From Scalesia atractyloides (Eukaryota > Streptophyta > Magnoliopsida > Asterales > Asteraceae), in the NCBI GenBank assembly GCA_947069175.1, contig CAMTDV010000013.1:32997725-33061724 (forward strand): a DNA stretch of 64,000 bases, in the 5' to 3' direction. A model generated the notes under the pieces. That model made no database searches. It was given only the letters and a program-made list of their open reading frames with translations, and was not told where the DNA came from. The position numbers were made by a program, and so were the translations under genes. This document shows positions 58,655 to 64,000 of this stretch, one piece after another (position 1 is the stretch's first letter; each line of letters opens with the position of its first letter).

Positions 58655-58930
58655 GTTTTATCGGCAGAAAATTTGTGTCACAAAAGGTTTTTTTATTGTG
58701 GTAAAAAAGTTTCACTAAAACTAGTATGGATATGTATGTCAGAAAAGTTTTTTTTATATATTGTGGCAAAAGAAAAGTGCCACTAAAAGTCCAAAAACTT
58801 TGTGTGGCAGATTGAAAAAGTGACACTAAAAGACTTTGCGTCAGAACTTCTAGTGACTTTTTTTGTGTGCCGCCCATTCCTAAAGGGGTCTCTAATGGCA
58901 CTTTTTTGTTTTTCTGTGTCACTTTTTGTA
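58655..58930 (+). repeat. Right subterminal repeat array
   Basis: About six variants of GTGNCACTAAAAG and its reverse, separated by T-runs, up to the TTTTTGTATGT end. Confidence 0.6.
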
Positions 58931-58934
58931 TGTC

Positions 58935-59392
58935 ACTATAGTGCGGTATCTTAAAATTTAAACTAGTTCATAAAATAACCTAAAATTAACCATCTTTTAT
59001 AAGCTGACTGACGTGTGGTGAGGGTGTATGATTTTTTATATATTTTACGAACTTTTCACTTGTTTGTCAAGCTTTAAATTTGTAAAACACGATATAACAC
59101 TATTACTCTCTACAATACGCTAGGGCAAGTGTACCCATTGTTGGCTTAGTATAGTAATGTTATGATACCAAGGTCGTCCAAAGACACAAAAGTTTTTAAT
59201 ATCGGAATGTCGTCTACGCATGATCTAACCAAATTTTATGAAAATATTTTTAATAAGTAAAAATAAAGAAAGAAACCAAAGTAATAAAATAGATAAATAG
59301 ACAAGATAGAATCACTTGGTTCCGACTTATCTTTTACGGGTCCTTTGATAATTTTCGTACTTCGGGTTTTAAGAGATTATCTTAGTTATAGT
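58935..59392 (-). other. Probable LTR of a Tat-like element (minus), outer part
   Basis: On the minus strand it contains GGACGACCTTGGTATCATAA and GGGTACACTTGCCCTAG, wording typical of Tat/Ogre-like LTR leaders. Exact ends not defined. Confidence 0.4.
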
Positions 59393-59610
59393 GGCATGTC
59401 CCTCTTTTGGAGACAACCCTACCCTCGGCCATATTGGTCTGAGTTAGCAGTGATATAGTCTCGCAAGTCCAGAATATTAAAAGATAATTAAGTAAGTTAT
59501 TAATGCAAATGGGGCATGTCTCTCTTTTGAAGGCAACGATACCCTTGGCCATATTGGCCTGAGTCAGCAAAGATATAGTCCCGCAAGGCCAGAATGTTGA
59601 AAGATAATTA
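59393..59610 (+). repeat. 120-bp tandem duplication
   Basis: Copies at 59393-59512 and 59513-59610 share GGCATGTCYCTCTTTTG, GGCCATATTGG and AAGATAATTAA with about 12-15% difference. Confidence 0.9.
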
Positions 59611-59647
59611 ATACCTTATTTGATATAATTTATATGTTGCATATCAA

Positions 59648-59662
59648 ATGCCCCCACACTTG
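59648..59662 (-). other. Polypurine tract (minus strand)
   Basis: On the minus strand TCAAGTGTGGGGGCA precedes TTTGATATGC, the arrangement seen before the 3' LTR of Tat-type gypsy elements. It sets the orientation of the element as minus. Confidence 0.55.
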
Positions 59663-61472
59663 AATCTTTGCTTGTACTCAAGCAAAACTCTTTAATATTG
59701 CTTACACACCCAAATGGAATTGGTAAGGAAGAAGTTTTTGGTTCTTGTTGTAGAGTGTCGGGAATCCAAGTTTTTTATATTCTTGTTTTATTTTATTTAC
59801 AATCTTATTCAACATGATTTATTTAGAACACTTTTAAGAAAAATAAATGTTTTTAGGTTTTAATATTTCATTAGGTTATATACAAATTCACACACCTCAT
59901 AAGTGATCACTCAACATTCGGCCGGAAATTTATAAGTGAAATGCTTGGTCCCGATATGAAACTTACTCCTACCATATACTTGACAAGTAATCAAACCTCC
60001 TCCTTTTTTGATAAAATCATTACAAATATCAAGAGGACTTTAAAGGATAGGTTTTGGTTAGGGGTAGGGTATTTTTATTTGAAAAGTGGCTAAAGACGTA
60101 AAATATTGGTTTTCTTTTGACAGTTCTATTTATTTGTGACTTAGATATAAACTAAAGGCTTATAAGCAGTAAGTTTGCATATTTTATTTCAACTAGAGAG
60201 TTTTTTTGATAGAATAAATTGTCACAATATAGCTAAGTCACATATTTTTGTGTATTTCAAAAGAACTGAATTTTACTAAAATAAAGGGGTGTAAAAATAA
60301 AAAGGTTTTGGGTGATGAGTGATTTATGAAAAATTGTATTTTTGCGGGTTTTCAAATGAAGTGTTTAGGCTCAAAAGGCTTAACTAGTGGATTTTATGTT
60401 TGCTGGGGAGATAAAAAGGAAAAAAGAAAAAAAGTTTATAGTCCTAATGTCTCAATTATGTACTTACTTGGATTAGTTGGTAAGAACCAGGAATGTATTG
60501 TCTTTTCAAGTTCTAGATTTGTAAGAACCATACAAAACCATTCACACAAGAAATGCAAAGTGAGCATTTAGTAAAAGTATGATATTGAATGCTCGATAAA
60601 GGCTCAAAACTTACAACTTGTAAAAATCTGAATTTTTAGAACTTGGTTTTCTAACTTAAACTAAAACAAGACAAAATAAACTAAAAAAATATTTTGAAAA
60701 AGATTTGGGGTGTTTTAGCAGTTCCAAGTAGAGTTTTGTGTAATGCTTGTTTTAGGACAAACGATTCAAGTTCCCCTCTCCCCCACTTAAATTACACATT
60801 ATCCTCAATGTGTCTAAAATGAGTTAGATTTGATTAAATATGTAAATGTGGGTTTAAAACAATTTTTTTTTCAAAAACCAGATATTGAATACGGGGACGT
60901 GTTTGGGGGACACTGCCCCGTGTAAAAAGTGTCAAAATCATGACTTTTGTGAAAATTTCCAGAAGGTAGACAAGGGGTGTGCTAGGTAGGCACAACCCCA
61001 TGTAAAAAGTGCCAGTAACGAATTCCAAAAGATAGGCATGGGGGCGTGCGTATGAGACCCGACACCTTGTAACAGTTCTAGAAATGAATTTGTTTTCTCC
61101 AGACTTGAGGCACGAGGGTATGCTTACCTTACATGCCCCATGCTGCACTTACTGTTTTTGAAGATTTTGAGCCGGGAGACATCTGTTTACGTGCATGGGG
61201 TTCTTTTTCAGCGTCCTTTGGTTAGCTCCACATTTTTCCACACTTTGTTTTCAAAACACCAAGTTTCATTCCATTAATTCATCCATCATTACAACTAAAA
61301 AGAATTATAATAAATACAATAAAGATTTAGGTCCTAAGATTGATAATAATGGATACCATAAGGATTTTAAACCAAATAGCTCTTCCCTAGATGGATCAGA
61401 TGAAAGATAACAAAAACCTGAAACTAGTTTTCGGATAGTGAGGGCTTTGAGCTATTTTTCGGGCATGCCTCC
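59663..61472 (-). other. Tat-like element, region between extra ORF and 3' LTR
   Basis: Non-coding. 60890-61145 has repeated CACGGGG/CCCCGTGT-type words separated by 40-60 bp, again seen at 62355-62575. Confidence 0.5.
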
Positions 61473-61922
61473 TTAAAGATTGATGAGCATCTCCTCAATC
61501 TCCGTTGGAAGGAAGATGAATGTCTCATCATCGATCTCCTCTCATGGGAGAGGAGCGGGGGCTACTGGAACCTCGAAAAAGGCGTCAATAGGAGGTTCCA
61601 GGGGTATTTCATCCCACCAGGTTAGATTAATTACCTCGTGAGCGAGGTTTCAATCGTTTTGTGGTATGATTGGATCCATAGGGGGCACCACCAAGATATT
61701 CAAGCTTTGATGAAGAAGGTTGATTTCCCTAAAGCTACTCTCCAGGGCTAGAGTGAGGAAGTTCACTCGGTCTCTGAGGACCTCCTCCACCGCTGTCATC
61801 TCTTCAATGGACTCTCGTAGTGCGCAAACGTTGCGCACTAGGGTGGCCTCAAGGGAGAGCCTTCTTCCTCGTCGGGTGCTTCGTGAGCTTGTTGAAGAAG
61901 TACCACTTTGTTGGCTCGCCAT
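61473..61922 (-). pseudogene. Extra ORF of a Tat-like gypsy element, two in-frame stops
   Basis: Minus-strand frame of 150 codons from MASQQSGTSSTSSRSTRRGR through LVRNVCALRESIEEMTAVEE (coiled-coil-like heptads) and LESSFREINLLHQSLNILVV to a TGA after PQND, then in the same frame INLTWWDEIPLEPPIDAFFE and a second TGA before EEIDDETFIFLPTEIEEMLI, ending at 61473. Plant Tat/Ogre-type elements are known to carry extra ORFs outside gag-pol; the position, between pol side and polypurine tract, fits. Function unknown. Serine/arginine-rich start, acidic end. Confidence 0.55.
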
Positions 61923-63446
61923 GCTAGTTTAAACAAGACAAACCATTAAAGTTTGGATTTACAGACAAGTCACACGGCCATGTGCTGCACCAACAGTGCT
62001 AATATTTCAGCCCAATAAACCTTTATTTTAAGTTAAAACGTTTTGTTTTCTTACATTTATGAACGTAAATAACTTAAAATAATGTAATAAAATAGTAAAT
62101 ATGCAAAAACATTGGGCTAAAAATCATGCTCTTAACCCAACAATTGAAGCTTTGAAGCTTGAAACTTCAAGCTTCATTGGAGGTTGCTGAAGGTTGAAGA
62201 AGGAGAAATGACTAAAAGTGGTAAAGACAAGAAGGTTTAAGGAAACCTTTTTAAGAACCTACCTTTTTTAGTATGAGTGTGAGATTAGGTAGGATCTTAG
62301 TATTTTAGGAATTGGTCCAAACATTCTCCTTATGGCCGACTTTATAGAAAGTGACAGCACGTCGACACGGCCCCGTGTCTAGGAAGCACGACCCCATGTC
62401 GCCTGCAATGAGTCAGGGAATGTTATTCATTAGTGATATACGGGTCATATCAAGGGAGACATAGCCTCGTGTTGGATTAATACAGGAGGCACGACCCCGT
62501 GTTTAAATAACACGCCCTCATGTTTGGAGAGTAAATGGTGCACGAACCCATGTGCGATGAGCACGACCCGATGTTTTCAGGGTTTAATGAAGTTTCGTCG
62601 GTTATTAATGAACCGTGTTTTATCGGGAGGTTCCTTACTGGTGGGGATAACACCGAACTGCCGAATGTACCTTAGGTTTTAGAGAGATACGAAAACGTAA
62701 GAGGTTGATGGAAAGGAATAAACTTAAGCTAAAAATAGAAGGGCGGAACCATCCTTTATTTACCTTCTCCGGGCTCTTGTTAACGAAGGTGTGAGTCGAC
62801 TCGCTCTGTTTTAAACCGTTGGTGTGAAATTCACAAGCTGTTAAGGAGTCCTTCATTGCGTGGCCGATACAGGGACGACTATCGCCTTCATTTTTGCTGG
62901 GGATAGGGTACACTTGTTGGCTTTGGCATTATCTATTCCTGAATGTGACTCCATCGAATAGTGTTTTAATTCTCCTCCTTCGTTATTGCTCCTTAATGAA
63001 TATCGTGCCTTCATCATAGACTCAATTCCTTTGAGTTTTTGGAGAATCTTCTTTTCTATTTGACATAATTCTTCCGAGCTTATGTCTTTTATAGACGAGG
63101 TTTGATGGCATTCAGTTGGATGATAGTTATCGTTTTTACTCCCACCTATCGTAAGGTGATCGTCATAGGAAAACGATGGGTCTATTGGGTAGTGGGGATT
63201 AAGACTTAGAATGGGACATTCTAATTCTTTATGAATTCCTCCACATAATTGACACCATTCACTGAAAAAGTGGTGGGGTAATTATAATAATTAACATCCA
63301 TATTTGCCAGACAAGGTTTTAACCGTTGAGATTAAATGGCACTGTTTTATAGAAACTGCTTTATGGGTACGACCCCGTGCTGCAGCTTTTGTCTGGTAGA
63401 AAACAGTTTTATGTTACCGGGGATGTAAGTCCCGATAATCCGGATC
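61923..63446 (-). other. Tat-like element internal spacer
   Basis: 62355-62575 has repeated CACGACCCCGTGT motifs. The minus-strand ORF at 62635-62913 is not recognised. 63100-63250 is unassigned. No pol motifs seen. Confidence 0.45.
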
Positions 63447-63847
63447 TGTCAACGATATCACACAATCACCAAGAATGGGCGGAATCCAAACTTGGTGATC
63501 TTCAAGAAAACTGAAAAGATGAAGAACAACACGAATCGACTTTAACCTTTGCACACGATTTTATTACTTGAACAAGCAAAACCGTCTGGTACAAGATGGA
63601 GGCTCGCTCTAGAGAAATCCCAAAAGTCTTAACCCTAGGAATGACATAATATTCTATTTATACCTAGGGTTTGCCCATCCCTTCATGGGCTTCCCTTGGG
63701 CTTGCCTGGCCCACATGGCCTATGACATGCCTAGGTGACCTATTCAAGCTCCAAAACTAATACAAACTAACCCAGTTAATCCCAGTTAACTACCATAGAC
63801 TGTTGTGTATATTTGATGCTTTAGTCTCACACTTCTAGGACCTAACA
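63447..63847 (-). repeat. Copia LTR (401 bp), minus strand
   Basis: On the plus strand it begins TGTCAACGATATC and ends GACCTAACA (inverted TGT/ACA termini). It is followed by the polypurine tract at 63848, so this is the 3' LTR of a minus-strand copia element whose body lies beyond the window. Confidence 0.82.
63650..63663 (-). promoter_or_regulatory. TATA box of the copia LTR
   Basis: On the minus strand GGTATAAATAGAAT, about 185 bp from the LTR start at 63847. Confidence 0.6.
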
Positions 63848-64000
63848 ATCTCCCCCTAGACTGATGCATCAAATTGTCTTGATAGCATAAATTCAGCAAC
63901 GTCTTCTACAGATACTATGGTTGTCGTTATGCTGTAAGTGTTGTAAAGTCAGTCCCATACTTCTTGAACCTCACACTTCAACGAACTCTCAGCATTAGGT
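63848..64000 (-). other. Polypurine tract and 3' end of a copia element
   Basis: On the minus strand TCTAGGGGGAGAT at 63848-63860 is the polypurine tract. The adjoining sequence contains no complete ORF before the window ends. Confidence 0.75.

Larger units (their letters stand above)
53793..58934 (+). mobile_element. Possible CACTA-type element carrying PLD zeta exon fragments
   Basis: Left end: AACTACAAAAAATGCC (CACTACAAAAAA-like) with repeated GGCAC/ATGCCA motifs. Right end read inward: ACATACAAAAAGTGAC with repeated GTGCCACTAAAAG / GTGACACTAAAAG motifs (58660-58925). Such subterminal arrays and CACTACAA termini are typical of En/Spm elements, but the first bases of both ends are altered, no 3-bp duplication matches, and no transposase is seen. 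It might be two element halves. Confidence 0.38.

Overview
This is plant nuclear DNA, and almost all of it is transposable-element sequence. It is AT-rich, contains Ty3/gypsy, Ty1/copia, LINE and DNA-transposon remnants, and has many LTRs of 1.8-2.7 kb that begin TGTRACA or TGTAACA and end GGTGTGACA. Internal regions are primed by initiator-Met tRNA. The repeat families look like those of a large eudicot genome, probably Asteraceae; that is an inference from general resemblance, not a test. The only near-complete host gene is a mitochondrial dicarboxylate carrier at 41674-42595 (minus strand), broken by two single-base deletions.

Layout. 1-1911: integrase end and 3' LTR of a Ty3/gypsy element, followed by an inserted solo LTR (1912-4518). 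4519-9450: decayed copia element. 10040-10385: PIF/Harbinger-type accessory-gene pseudogene. 10967-24327: a three-level nest. The 3' end of a gypsy element (LTR D) was hit by a gag-only element (LTR A - internal - LTR B, target duplication CGTAT), and LTR B was then hit by a solo LTR (C, target duplication AAATA). 26106-28470: solo LTR F (duplication ATGTA). 29672-32087: LTR remnant carrying a 1.4-kb MULE with G-rich ends and a 10-bp duplication. 32240-32720: LINE RRM-domain pseudogene. 33219-35400: two minus-strand gypsy LTRs. 36290-37481: minus-strand retroelement fragment with primer-binding site and a short LTR. 41674-42831: carrier gene and its promoter. 44312-46155: solo LTR H. 46301-50105: further LTR sequence. 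50106-52707: solo LTR K (minus). 53793-58934: a possible CACTA element carrying phospholipase D zeta exon fragments, itself hit by a solo copia LTR (56781-57662, duplication AAAAT). 59100-63446: minus-strand Tat-like gypsy 3' part with an extra ORF. 63447-64000: minus-strand copia LTR and polypurine tract.

The most interesting signal is in LTRs A, B, C, D and K. Each carries one tRNA-like segment antisense to the LTR near its start and three tandem tRNA-like segments in the sense orientation near its middle. A-box to B-box spacing is 44-45 nt where I measured it in sense units, as in class I tRNAs, and 56 nt in the antisense units of C and K, as in class II. The sense units share an enlarged 10-bp D-arm stem whose pairs change together between units. 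The triplet lies between a candidate 5' splice site (GTGAGT) and 3' splice site (TTTTAG), so it may sit in an intron of the retroelement leader. A second intron-like block follows in U5, and similar donor/acceptor pairs occur in unrelated LTRs here (F, H, the 33-35 kb pair and the 46-50 kb sequence). By analogy only, this resembles Cassandra elements, which carry 5S rRNA sequence in their LTRs.
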